Below, one piece after another: positions 24,031 to 33,548 of a stretch of 64,000 nt of DNA (its first letter is position 1; every line of letters starts with the position of its first letter). Position numbers and translations under genes: made by a program. The notes under the pieces were generated by a model. It ran no database searches and had not been told where the DNA came from. It saw nothing but the letters and a program-made list of their open reading frames with translations. The stretch lies in the NCBI GenBank assembly GCA_003116975.1, contig BGKB01000118.1, forward strand, positions 1-64,000, given 5' to 3'. The stretch is from Aurantiochytrium sp. KH105 (Eukaryota; Sar; Bigyra; Thraustochytrida; Thraustochytriidae).

Positions 24031-26349
24031 TCACGTCTTGTTCGCTTCGATAATTATGGTGACCGGCGCATCTTGCGGAGGATGCGAAAAGTAAATCACG
24101 TTATTGGCCAAATCGTGATTGTCCTCTTGGGCATCGTTGTTCGACGTAGATTCGAATGTGACGCCGTTCGGGTACTGGTAGCTAGGAACAAAGAGGACCG
24201 TGGGTGCACCATCCTTGCATTTGGTTGGGATGAACTCAAATTCAAAACGACGCGAGGCCGAAAGCGCATCGAAGTGTAGACGCAACGGCGTACCGCAGGT
24301 TTTCATCGGGTATGGCCGCACCGCGGCCTGCAGAGCTCTCCCTCCACTGTTAAGATCTTCTGTCGCCGAACTCCCCTGATCATCGCGGGAAAAAAGGGAG
24401 AGATCCTCATCGTTCCAAAGCTCGCCACGCTTATGCGAGTTGGCGGCTGCATAGTTCCAAAGCGTAAAGGAAAAAAGATTGTCCTCAAGCGCTCTCATGG
24501 TTCGATCAAGAGCTCGAATCTGCGCGGAAAAGTCGCCCGTCTTGTACGCCTCGGCAACTCCGTCCGCATCGCGATCGAGGTCCATTGGAATGCCTACTTC
24601 ACCGACAAGGATCGGTGCGCCACGGGGCTGGTTCGCAAGGCTTGCGCCGCTTTTGCGCACCTTTGCAAGATTGCTCGAGATGGCCGCACTGGCCGCACGC
24701 TCGCCGAGAACAGGGCTTTCGGAGTGCAGATCAAGCGCCACCCACGGTCGAAACCGCTTCAAAATGAGCGTAAGCCCATCGTAAAAATGAGGCGCCCAAG
24801 CCACCTTTGGACCCCCTTGCATATTGACCGGAGCAGGATCGTGTTCTGGCTTGTTTGGATCGATGAATCCCTCGGCAAAAATGACAGCAGATGGATGCTC
24901 TGCATGGATGGCCTCGCGATAGCGGTCGAAAAATGGAGCCATGAAGTCGCGCATAAAATTCACCGGCCCGCCTTTCGCGTTGAGAGCAAAGTGGTCCGAT
25001 CGAAGCACCTTGGCCGACTCGCTTCCGCTCGCAGCCTGCCAGACGCCCTCATTTTGCCAGACGTCGTGGGCCTGCGACTTCCACGCCAAAATTCCATCCG
25101 GGTTCACCGTTTCCATACTGTGGAGGATGAGAGGCGCGGAAAAACGGGCAACCTTGAGGGACTCGCCAGAACCAAGACGCATTCCGTCAAACGCGCTCAT
25201 AAACCATCCCATCGGGGCAGGGAAGAGAGCCTTGTTGAGACTTTTGAGACCCACGTACCCATTGGAGGGTTCATTCAGCGTATCATATCCTAGTACGTTG
25301 GTCTCGTTCTGGAGTGTGTGGGCTACCTTGCGCATGGCTGCAATGTAGTGACCCTGCAAAAATGTTTGCACAGGCACACCGTCTACCAAAGTGTTTGGTG
25401 CATACACGTCTCCGGCGAAAAAGAGCGTGAACATTGTTGCAGCGGCAAGACGGTTGTAATTCGTCGGCCACACCATGCGCGGGAAGGGATCTCCGAATTC
25501 TTGATGTGTCACGCTCGCCCCGGAAGTGTGGAGGTTGGACACATTGAAACCAATCTTGTCGAGGGTCCAGCGCGGCGCACCGTCTCCACCGGTCCAGCGC
25601 GACCATACATCTTGGTGAGGGTCGATGAAGACAGAGATTTCGTGTTCTGCGCATTTGCGAATCACCGCCAAAAGGTAATCGAGATATGCAGCATCGTACT
25701 TTCCAGGACCAGCGTGCTCGATTGCCTCCCATGTGACGATGAAGCGAAGAAAGGAAAAACCCCAAGACCGCAATCTACCCAGGTGCTCGTCGGCCTCCTC
25801 AAGCGGAAAGGGACGCCCCACAAACGAGACCGTCTCGGGATCCCCAAAACTATCGGGCCGCCATGTGTCGCCCTTAGGCTGAATAGGGATCTTGGAGTCC
25901 CCGCCGAGGTTCACGCCACGTAGCATCAGGGTTCGTCCGTAATCGTCGAGAAAGGAGCTACCATCGCAAACCAATTCCCCGCCCACGCCGGGAACTTTAG
26001 GGCGCTTCTCGAATGGGGTTTTGCCGTAGATTTCAGGTCGTTGATCCACGCTCGGCACCTTGAGGTGCTCAAAGCTAAGGATTCCAGCGCACGCCACTGC
26101 GATGGCAAACCCGGTCCCCAGGAGGCGAAGCTTGCCTCCGCTTCGAAAGCATTGCCGTGAGACGGTTCCGACGAGAAAAGCTGTCGTGAGTAGCCCGGCG
26201 CCGATCATTTCCTCGGGGCTGAGATTTCCTAGCATGAGCGACAGCATCGTCATGATCGGGACCAGCATCCTGTCGCGCTCTGTCAGGGGCGAGCCTTCCG
26301 CAGAAAGCGTGTTGTACAGGCCCATCGAGATACCAAGATCATCGCTCAT
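24031..26349 (-). CDS. Membrane-associated GH5 glycosidase, glucosylceramidase/steryl-glucosidase type
   Basis: 772 residues. The N-terminal 120 residues contain two or three hydrophobic stretches (around LMLGNL, a TTAFLVGTV segment, and GTGFAIAVACAGIL) that should place it in a membrane. A GH5 barrel follows: LMLRGVNLGGDSK near the start, FLRFIVTWEAIE, FIDPHQDVWSR, then the acid/base glutamate in DTLNEPSNGY and the nucleophile glutamate in LVGEVGIPMD. The order and the PHQD and GGDSKIP elements match the GH5_12 group (fungal EGCrP-type enzymes), which cleave glucose from glucosylceramide or ergosteryl glucoside. A small C-terminal beta domain ends the protein. The likely role is glycolipid turnover in secretory or vacuolar membranes; substrate choice is inferred. 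Confidence 0.85.
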   Translation of the reverse strand: MSDDLGISMGLYNTLSAEGSPLTERDRMLVPIMTMLSLMLGNLSPEEMIGAGLLTTAFLVGTVSRQCFRSGGKLRLLGTGFAIAVACAGILSFEHLKVPSVDQRPEIYGKTPFEKRPKVPGVGGELVCDGSSFLDDYGRTLMLRGVNLGGDSKIPIQPKGDTWRPDSFGDPETVSFVGRPFPLEEADEHLGRLRSWGFSFLRFIVTWEAIEHAGPGKYDAAYLDYLLAVIRKCAEHEISVFIDPHQDVWSRWTGGDGAPRWTLDKIGFNVSNLHTSGASVTHQEFGDPFPRMVWPTNYNRLAAATMFTLFFAGDVYAPNTLVDGVPVQTFLQGHYIAAMRKVAHTLQNETNVLGYDTLNEPSNGYVGLKSLNKALFPAPMGWFMSAFDGMRLGSGESLKVARFSAPLILHSMETVNPDGILAWKSQAHDVWQNEGVWQAASGSESAKVLRSDHFALNAKGGPVNFMRDFMAPFFDRYREAIHAEHPSAVIFAEGFIDPNKPEHDPAPVNMQGGPKVAWAPHFYDGLTLILKRFRPWVALDLHSESPVLGERAASAAISSNLAKVRKSGASLANQPRGAPILVGEVGIPMDLDRDADGVAEAYKTGDFSAQIRALDRTMRALEDNLFSFTLWNYAAANSHKRGELWNDEDLSLFSRDDQGSSATEDLNSGGRALQAAVRPYPMKTCGTPLRLHFDALSASRRFEFEFIPTKCKDGAPTVLFVPSYQYPNGVTFESTSNNDAQEDNHDLANNVIYFSHPPQDAPVTIIIEANKT

Positions 26350-26764
26350 GGTTCACCTTTCGTTTTCCGAGCCCTTTCCTTTCCTATCCTTTCCTTGTCT
26401 CTTCCGAGCTCTATTCTTTCCTCTCTACCGCCAACTTGAGTCTTGCAACGCGCACGCGCCTCGACGAGGCGCGCCCTCTTCGTCTTCCGAAGCTAATCTA
26501 ATTGAAGATCTGTCTTTTAGCAAAGAGCTTTTGCAACGAAAGAACCTCGGTGGCGGAAAGAACTTGAAAAAAAAATCCACCTCTAACGAGGGCCTGAGTC
26601 CGGAAAAACCTTCGCAGGCACGGCCCCTTCTTCGTCACCTCAAGCGCAATGAAATTGGTAAAGGTAAAGTGGAAGGTAAAGGTAAAGGTAAAGGCAACGA
26701 CCAAGGCAAAGGCAAAGGGAGATAGCAAAAAAAAAAAATACCTAGTACTAAATCTAACTTGGGC
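26350..26764. other. Intergenic region with GGTAAA-type repeat
   Basis: 415 bp between two minus-strand genes. It includes an imperfect GGTAAA/GGCAAA hexamer run (about 26658-26721) ending in an A10 tract, just downstream of the RIO1 stop. It probably combines the RIO1 3' UTR and the promoter of the GH5 gene. Confidence 0.6.
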
Positions 26765-28720
26765 CTACTGCTGCTCGCGAGCGCGCTGCAAAAGTGGCAG
26801 CCAGCGCGCGCAGGCGTCTTCATAATTCGAAGGCTTGGCCGCACCAGTGGCGACTGCGTCCATGAGCATATCTGTAAGAACCTCCGGATTCACCACATCT
26901 TGAACACCCCTTGACTTGAAAAAGCGGGTCACATTCGTGGCGTCGCTAAGAAGAAACTCGCGTGCCTTGGGGTGAAAATGCAAAACAGCCTGACCCAGAT
27001 CAATCACGTAGCACTGGCCTTGCATGTACAAGATGTTGTACTCGCTGAGGTCGGCATGCACCAGTCCACAGAGTGTCATCATGGCGTACATGAGGCAGGT
27101 CACTTGCTCGTAGCACTTTTGCATTCTTCGCGCAGAGAGATTTGCCTCTTTCAGCTGCGGCGCCGGCCAACCGTCTTCGCCAATGAACTCCATGACGAGC
27201 AAATTATTAACCAATGCAACTGGATAAGGACAGGGCAGCCCAGCGCGCCGCACGCGCGTAAGGTTGCGGAGCTCCTTCTCGGCCCAGACACGAACCACCT
27301 TGCGCGGATTCTGACGGGAGAGCTGCTCCACCGTGCGAAACCGGTGATCACCTTTGACATAGTCGAGCCTGTTTTTAAACTCAGTCAATGTCGTCTTGAA
27401 GAGCTTGATGGCAAACTGTCGAATAACGACTTCCTCCTTGGGCTTCGATTTGGAATGACGACTCTTGCCCTGGCCGATCGGCTGCGCAACCGCCTTGAAT
27501 CCAGCGGTTTCGACAGACTGATCCGTCACCTTCTCGCCGTCTTCCGCTGCCGCTGCCGGAGCTTCCGCCCCGCCCGCGGCGCTCGATTGCACCGCTTCAG
27601 ACGCGTCTGCGTCATCGTCTTCGGTAGTATCGCGAGCTCCAGGCCATAGTTCTGCCGCCTCGTTGGGCATATGCTGCAGCAGCTGCTCATTGTACTCTGC
27701 CATACTGTCAAAGTGTCCGGTCGCGTGGAAAACAACAGCCTCTTTACCAGTGCGCACGATACCATTAACCTCTTCAAGTAGACCTGCATTAAGAAGTTTT
27801 TGAAGTGTAAGTCGCGCGCGCTGATCAAGTCCCTTGGCATGAGTCTGCATCGAATCGCGCTCCACCGTCGAGGAGAGCCCCTTGACGGTCCCGCTCTGCT
27901 TGCGCATGTTGTGCTTGAGGGAATTGTACACTCGATTGGAGATCTTGTGCGAGCCTGAACCTGAGCCTGCCTTACCCGTTCGAGGGTCATTTGCGAGACG
28001 CTCCCAGTTTCGCTGCGCGCTCGCGTCTGCGTCGTGCTTGGTGATGATTTCTTCGTCTCCGCCCTGGCCCTTGAGAGCTTTGTTGCGGACTGGCCATGGT
28101 GGCAGGCGCGCCGCGGCCTGCGCAGCGTCCGGACGACCCAGTTCCTCAGCGAAAGCCTCGCGGATGCTCTCCATCTCTTCCTTGAGTGCAATCGCATCGT
28201 CTGCAGTGTATCGCACCCTTTCTGACGCGGCTGCCGCAGCGCGTCGGTGGTCTTCCTCAATTTCCTCTGCAGTCTTGAAACGTGACCTCAACTTGACTTT
28301 TCCCGCAAAGTTACGCTGTTCGTACGCGCGAAAGGTTTCGAGGGCAGCTTCTTCCTCTTCTTGCAGGCTAAGCGCGAGAGCGAGATCTGCTGCCTCGTCG
28401 ACGTCGGGCGAAGAGGCAGGCTTTGCATGTGCAGCATTAGACTCTGATTGGGCTGAGTCTGCGCTCGCGCCTTCGTGTTCGGCGCGCGACAGCGCGAGAG
28501 CGAGCTTGAGGTCCTCGTCCATTTCCTCTTCGCCCTCAACGTCGTCGGCGTTGTGGCTTCCTAAGTCGGCAGTAGCAGTGGCAGCCTCTGGCTCGGAGCT
28601 AGTCTCGACGAAATCCGTGCGCTCCATACTCTCTGCCAGCTGAGCGCTCATGATGTCCGCCATGTTCACCGCGGGTGCGGCCGAGGCCGCTGCCGGCGTC
28701 GCCCACGCGGTCGCCGGCAT
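26765..28720 (-). CDS. RIOK1: RIO1-type atypical kinase with two N-terminal ubiquitin-interacting motifs
   Basis: 651 residues from the first in-frame ATG (28720). The frame stays open to about 28846 without an ATG, so an upstream exon is possible. Two perfect UIM-like helices occur near the N-terminus: DEDLKLALALSRAE (28475-28525) and a DLALALSLQEEE copy (28349-28402). The RIO domain follows with the winged-helix segment, the RTGKEAVVFHA nucleotide loop, the AIKLFK lysine, the catalytic VHADLSEYN and the metal-binding VIDLGQAV. Between the nucleotide loop and the lysine strand there is an acidic, Ala-rich insertion of about 95 residues. RIO1 acts in the last cytoplasmic steps of 40S ribosome maturation. 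UIMs are not a feature of the human or yeast proteins that I know of. It is head to head with MPP6. Confidence 0.93.
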   Translation of the reverse strand: MPATAWATPAAASAAPAVNMADIMSAQLAESMERTDFVETSSEPEAATATADLGSHNADDVEGEEEMDEDLKLALALSRAEHEGASADSAQSESNAAHAKPASSPDVDEAADLALALSLQEEEEAALETFRAYEQRNFAGKVKLRSRFKTAEEIEEDHRRAAAAASERVRYTADDAIALKEEMESIREAFAEELGRPDAAQAAARLPPWPVRNKALKGQGGDEEIITKHDADASAQRNWERLANDPRTGKAGSGSGSHKISNRVYNSLKHNMRKQSGTVKGLSSTVERDSMQTHAKGLDQRARLTLQKLLNAGLLEEVNGIVRTGKEAVVFHATGHFDSMAEYNEQLLQHMPNEAAELWPGARDTTEDDDADASEAVQSSAAGGAEAPAAAAEDGEKVTDQSVETAGFKAVAQPIGQGKSRHSKSKPKEEVVIRQFAIKLFKTTLTEFKNRLDYVKGDHRFRTVEQLSRQNPRKVVRVWAEKELRNLTRVRRAGLPCPYPVALVNNLLVMEFIGEDGWPAPQLKEANLSARRMQKCYEQVTCLMYAMMTLCGLVHADLSEYNILYMQGQCYVIDLGQAVLHFHPKAREFLLSDATNVTRFFKSRGVQDVVNPEVLTDMLMDAVATGAAKPSNYEDACARWLPLLQRAREQQ

Positions 28721-29392
28721 TGCCCTCGCTGAGAAGGTCTTCCCTACGTGCGAAAAGTCCTGCAGGTGATCGATCTGCTCTTGCGCAGCAAGACTCGCCT
28801 TCTCCTCGTCCCGCGCTGCTGCTGGCTGGACGACGGGCGGCTCCACGGCGTTCTGGGTCTGCAGCTGCCTCGCCTCGCCTCGCCTCGCCTCGATGCGACT
28901 CGGAGCGGGCGTCGGCGTCCAGGTCCGGGCTCTGCCGCAACTCTCCGAGTCGTGCGCGCGAAGAAGAGCTCCTCGTCCTCGTCCTCCGCCTCCTTCTCCT
29001 CGAACGCGAGCAAGATGTCGGAACCGGCGGATCGTTTCCGGATCGTATCAAGAACTATCGAGGATCGTTTGCAGAACCGTCGTCGCCTGGCTGTGAGTTC
29101 ACGTTCAAGGTCACGGTGGTTCGCGTGGGTGGTTGAAGTCGAAGCGATGAGGAGCGGAGTACGGTCGTGGCAGCCGCGAGGGCCAGGAGGGTCGTACGAC
29201 GAATTCCATTGACGTCCCAGTGAACCTTCAAATTATCGCCGTCCGCTGCGAGGGGGGAGTACGATCTTGGCGCAGGTCCGAGGCTGTCTGGGCTGCTTGC
29301 TTGTCTTGTTTGTCTTTGATTTTTCCATTATTACGGCGACTTTTGACTGGCCAGCCGAGGCGCGGCAGTAGAACTCGAGGTTGGCCAGCAGC
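28721..29392. promoter_or_regulatory. Shared upstream region of RIO1 (-) and MPP6 (+)
   Basis: About 670 bp between divergent starts. It contains a short CGCCT repeat (28869-28890). Two housekeeping ribosome/RNA-processing genes facing away from each other suggest a bidirectional promoter; no TATA box is evident. Confidence 0.4.
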
Positions 29393-30151
29393 ATGTGGCG
29401 GCCTGGCGCGCCCGCGCCCGGCGGCGCGGCCAGCAAGAAGAAGAAGAAGAAGAAGAAGTCGAGCGGGCCTGCCGCGCCCGCCAGCGCACGCCGCGGCGTC
29501 GCAGACGGCCGCGGTGCCTCGGGTGGGACGCATGGCGGCAAACGAGGAGGCGGAGCTGCTGGAACGCCCGGCAGCGCCAAGACGCCCACGCCGGCTGCGA
29601 AGCGCGACAGAAGCAGCGCCGGCAAGCAAAACGAAACGCAGCAACATGCCGACGATCGCGTGCTTGAGCTCGATTCGAGGCCCGTCATGCCTGGCACGAG
29701 ACCTGAGCGCATGGAAGAGGTCACAAAGAAACCGGCCAAGACAGAGCTCTCGGCGGGTCTCCGTGGGTTGAGGTTCATGCAGCGAAAGGAAGAAGAGGGC
29801 GAGGCGGCTCGTGCAGAGGCAGATCGTCTACGCAAGCTTCGTGAGGAAAAGTGGGTCATTGATCCTGCATTGCTTCAGTCTCATACGGGCAAGCTTATTT
29901 GCGAGCCCTTACTTGTTGCTCCTCGACGTGCGGCTGGGCGCAGATCCTTTGGTGCCTTCAATCAGACTCTCGAGAACTCGCTCGCACAGTCAGAGCGTGA
30001 TGCTGCAGCGAGCAAGCGTATGCTCAAGCTTGAGGCAGATGCCATTGGCTCAGACGAGATGGCGGAATTCCTTGGCGACGGCAAGCGCAGGTCTCCTGCA
30101 GCGGCGTCCTCAACGTCTGCCAAAGGCGCGAAGAGACGACGCAAGGCCTAG
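29393..30151 (+). CDS. MPHOSPH6: MPP6-like nuclear exosome cofactor
   Basis: 252 residues from ATG 29393 (the frame opens slightly upstream, but without an ATG). A disordered, basic leader with eight consecutive lysines (AAG repeat) precedes the MPP6 core: GLRGLRFMQRKEE, a charged helix, EEKWVIDP, and the GRRSFGAFN element matching the G-x-x-S-F-x-G-F-N signature. The C-terminus is a basic nuclear-localisation-like tail. MPP6 binds the nuclear RNA exosome and helps process 5.8S rRNA precursors. It fits its neighbours RIO1 and NOP9, which also act in ribosome production. Confidence 0.8.
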   Translation: MWRPGAPAPGGAASKKKKKKKKSSGPAAPASARRGVADGRGASGGTHGGKRGGGAAGTPGSAKTPTPAAKRDRSSAGKQNETQQHADDRVLELDSRPVMPGTRPERMEEVTKKPAKTELSAGLRGLRFMQRKEEEGEAARAEADRLRKLREEKWVIDPALLQSHTGKLICEPLLVAPRRAAGRRSFGAFNQTLENSLAQSERDAAASKRMLKLEADAIGSDEMAEFLGDGKRRSPAAASSTSAKGAKRRRKA

Positions 30152-30982
30152 TCTAGGCCTAGCTCTGGGTTACATCATTGGTTTCCAATCCCTCCTCGAC
30201 CCTTCCCCCTCCTTCCCAAAACACGATTTTTAGAAGTCAGACAAATTGTAATGAACCTTTTTCCGTATGGCCTAGCCTCTAAGATTCGAACACTTCTCCT
30301 CCTGACCGTAAACCTGAGCCTTCAACAAGTGCCGTAGTGCGTATACTATTTCAGTGGTGGCAGTGGAAAGCCTCTGCGAGCTAAAGTTTTCTCGGTAGCA
30401 TCTCTGATGACCAAGCCCAGCCTAGGCTTAGGCTCAGTCCAAGGCCAAGGTCTGTTGAATCATGGACGAATCGCAATCATCCGGTGAAGCGTCTCGCCAA
30501 TTTGCGCAATCTGCATCTGTTTCATGCGCATCCCGTGGGAATTGTCTGCTGGTGAGTCGACAACTTCTGGTGATGCGAACGTTATCGTTCTTGTACCAGG
30601 ATCTTCCCGAGATCGAATAGTCTTTTGACTCGATTTGATACGAGCCGTGGGCTTTGGGTTTGGAACTATCCAGAGTATACGGGAAAGCGGTTTGACTGTC
30701 ATTCTGGTGCGTTCGTGTCCAATTTCACATCGGAGAAGAAGACATCCATAATCCTCCCGTGGACCTGGGCATCTCCCCAATACATCATTCCCATCTGTGA
30801 GACAGTGCAAACCTCGCGATCTGGCGCTTGACTTCCCCTTCTACCCCACACGGCCCACGAAAGTGGAAACTATTTTTCCACAAAAAACGAAAGAAACATA
30901 CCAGTGGCACAAGTGCGGGTTTTTGAGCATACTAAGTCTCCACAAGATCATTTTATCAAAAGTAAAAGCAAAATGTGTCTCT
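30152..30982. other. Convergent 3' intergenic region
   Basis: About 830 bp between the MPP6 and NOP9 stops. AT-richer, with a TAGGCCTAG-type motif repeated near 30150-30165 and again, imperfectly, near 30417-30440. Short frames show no domain. Confidence 0.45.
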
Positions 30983-33166
30983 CTACAATAATTGTTTCTT
31001 CTCCTTCTTTGCCTTTTTCTCCTTCTTTGCCTTCTTCCCGTGAGGCCTATCGGAGTCAGGTGCCGTGACAGGCTCTCCGAAGTCTCCTTGGTCTTCATTC
31101 TCGTCTCGCGAGCGCTTGCTCGCCATCGTCGACGGAATGGGCGCTGCTCCGTCACCCTTGTCAAGACTAGCCTGTTTTCGTTTCGATGCACGCGACGCAG
31201 CACGGTCTCCCGTGTTCTCGAGATCAGTCATGAAATTGGCAAGAGAGTGCTTCTTGGTCTTGCTCTTTACGTGGCTTTGCGCGGAGCTCCACTGGTCGGG
31301 ATGCTGCGCAAAAAGAGCAACCTTGCAATGCTTAAGGAGGCCAGCGCCAACCTTGGACCCCGCGAGTCGCTGCTGTTTGCGGGCCAAGGCCTTGACGATG
31401 ACCGTTCGGTCCTTGAGTGTGCCGCCATCAAAGGCTTTGCGCAGTACATGACAACCGAACTTGTCTCCCGCAATGCGCGCCAAGTCGTCCTTCAACTTGG
31501 ACAGCACGCGCTGTTTGGCCCAGAGCGCACCCGACGGCGCATCCATAAGAGGTTCGAGAACCTGCTTGCCGCCTACTGGGTCGCATGCTAGCTGTTTGAG
31601 TGACGCAGCGTCCATCGATGCCAGGCTCTCCAGCAAAGCACGTACGCTCTCAGGTGCAAAATGCAGCATGGAGCCTGCGACTCGGGCGCCCAGCACGGAA
31701 ACGCGTACGCGTGTAAAAGATTCTGCCTCCTCTGTATCGTTTGCGGCATCGTCCTTGTCCTCATCCTTCGCAGACGACGTGCTCGTGGGGCCCATTGCAC
31801 TTTCCTCAAGACCCAAGAGATATTGGATGGCTCCCTTGGGCGCACCTGCGTGCTGAGGTGCGGCGTCGCGCCGAGCACGAAGAGCGCGCAGCACACACCG
31901 ACTCAGCTTTGACTGCACAGCTGCGCTACTGCGTGCAGCCGCATCGCACAAACGTAAAAGAATCCCAAGACGATTTCCCAAAATCGTGGTCTCCAATTCC
32001 GGCTCGAGCAATTGCACGGCGGTCTCGACTTGCTCATCCGTGTGCATGCGGCCCAGCGCGCTTTGCAAAACATGGTTTGCGGCAGGATGCTTTAGCTTAG
32101 TCACCATCGTGTCTTTCTGTACGCAGAGAGGAAAAATTGACTCATCAAAGAAGGCATTGTCGCAAGACACGACGATCACCTGAATGAGATGGCTGCAAAC
32201 GCGGTGTTCGGCACAAGCCCAAAAGGTGGCGGGGTCCGCCAAAACTTCCGCGCCACCATTCTCGTCCCCAGTACCGATCATTTTATCAACCGTGGCTTTC
32301 CAGGCCTTGTAGCGCGCAGGGCAATACTGAATAATGATTTGGATTGCGGGTGAGGCGTGTGTATTCTCGCAGGCGTCCTTGATGTCTGCAGCACTCCACT
32401 TGGACATGGCTGCCAGGAAGGCAATAAGCGAGGCGTTCATTTCCTTGTCATTCGATTCCGAGCGGAACTTGGAGCGAGCCACCGGGTCTCCTGCCTTGCG
32501 CTTCTCGCGCGGGTCCACCCCGGCGAGAACGAGCAAAAGGGCACGCATCACGTGGGTGGCGCAAGGGTCGTACACGAGATCGATCCAGACCTCCTTGACA
32601 ACCAACGTCTTTGCAAGGTCCAAGACGATGGCACGGAGCTCTCTGCGGGCAGCTTCGCGCGATTTAAAGCCGCTCGCGTCTTCGTCATCCTTCACCTCCT
32701 CTTCTTCTTCTCCTGTCTCATTGGCACCTGCACTACCCAGTGCATTGTGCTTTGGTTCGTACAAGGCGACATAGACCTGTCCCAGGAGAGTTTGAAGCAC
32801 GTGCGACCCCTGCCGGTTGGTAACGACGAAGCCAAAGTAATTCTTCATGTTTTCCAAAAAGGTCGCGAGTTGCGCGGCCTCCGCGTGGCGCAGAAGCGAC
32901 TCGAGCGCATACGACATGCGGCGCGTGCACGCCAGACTCGCCTCATGCTGCCTGAGTTCCTCAAAGACGTTTTTCACGAGCGCCCCTCGACTCTCCTCGT
33001 CCAGCGCCGAGGCCAGCGCGCCGTCCACGCCCTTGACGTAGGTGACCATGTCGTCGTCGGGCAGCCGCGGCCTCTCATTCGACCAGCCGGCGGCCGCCTC
33101 CGCCTCCGCGACCTCGCCGCCCTCGCCGGGGACCCGCGCGGTGATGCTCTCCGCCATGGCGGCCAT
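30983..33166 (-). CDS. NOP9: NOP9, Pumilio-like nucleolar RNA-binding protein
   Basis: 727 residues from the ATG opening MAAMAES; a longer open frame upstream lacks an ATG. The protein is a set of degenerate Pumilio-type helical repeats, for example NRQGSHVLQTLL, DPCATHVMRALL, HRVCSHLIQVIV, HPAANHVLQSAL, DPVGGKQVLEPL and KFGCHVLRKAF. The last repeats (LACDPVGGKQVLE through KVGAGLLKHCKVALFAQHPDQW) follow the NOP9 pattern. The C-terminus is a Lys-rich nucleolar targeting tail. NOP9 binds near the 3' end of 18S in the 90S/20S pre-rRNA and prevents premature cleavage. An acidic insertion (GEEEEEVKDDED) interrupts the early repeats. Divergent from CPSF73. Confidence 0.85.
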   Translation of the reverse strand: MAAMAESITARVPGEGGEVAEAEAAAGWSNERPRLPDDDMVTYVKGVDGALASALDEESRGALVKNVFEELRQHEASLACTRRMSYALESLLRHAEAAQLATFLENMKNYFGFVVTNRQGSHVLQTLLGQVYVALYEPKHNALGSAGANETGEEEEEVKDDEDASGFKSREAARRELRAIVLDLAKTLVVKEVWIDLVYDPCATHVMRALLLVLAGVDPREKRKAGDPVARSKFRSESNDKEMNASLIAFLAAMSKWSAADIKDACENTHASPAIQIIIQYCPARYKAWKATVDKMIGTGDENGGAEVLADPATFWACAEHRVCSHLIQVIVVSCDNAFFDESIFPLCVQKDTMVTKLKHPAANHVLQSALGRMHTDEQVETAVQLLEPELETTILGNRLGILLRLCDAAARSSAAVQSKLSRCVLRALRARRDAAPQHAGAPKGAIQYLLGLEESAMGPTSTSSAKDEDKDDAANDTEEAESFTRVRVSVLGARVAGSMLHFAPESVRALLESLASMDAASLKQLACDPVGGKQVLEPLMDAPSGALWAKQRVLSKLKDDLARIAGDKFGCHVLRKAFDGGTLKDRTVIVKALARKQQRLAGSKVGAGLLKHCKVALFAQHPDQWSSAQSHVKSKTKKHSLANFMTDLENTGDRAASRASKRKQASLDKGDGAAPIPSTMASKRSRDENEDQGDFGEPVTAPDSDRPHGKKAKKEKKAKKEKKQLL

Positions 33167-33548
33167 CTCTCCTCGCCGCTCCTCGCCGCCCGGGCTCGCG
33201 CGCACGAGCCTTTTTCTTGCGTGCCCGCGCGCCGCGTTCGGGTTCTGGTTCTTGGCGCTCTCTCTCGCGGCGGCCCCGTCTGACTGGCTGCCAGGGGCGC
33301 GCCGCGGCCGCAAGTGCGCTATTTCGGCCGCAAGTCGCGCTTTCCCGCCGCGCAAGCGCGCTATCGCCGCCGCAAGTCGGGCTCGGCCGCCCCAAAGTCA
33401 GCTCTATCGAAACCTCTATCTGTAGCGCGGCGCGGGCTGGGCGCGCCTCCGGATCAAACCGCCTTGGCCAGGAGCGGAGCGCGCGCGCGGGGAGCGAGCC
33501 CGGCACGCGCGGAGGGCGGGAGAGGCGGACGGCAGGGGCTCGGGAGAG
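33167..33548. promoter_or_regulatory. Shared upstream region of NOP9 (-) and CPSF73 (+)
   Basis: 382 bp between divergent ATGs, strongly GC-rich. A CCGCAAGTCGCGC-like 20-odd-bp element recurs three to four times at 33305-33385 (GCCGCAAGTGCGC, GCCGCAAGTCGCG, GCCGCAAGTCGGG), which looks like a tandem regulatory motif. Confidence 0.45.
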
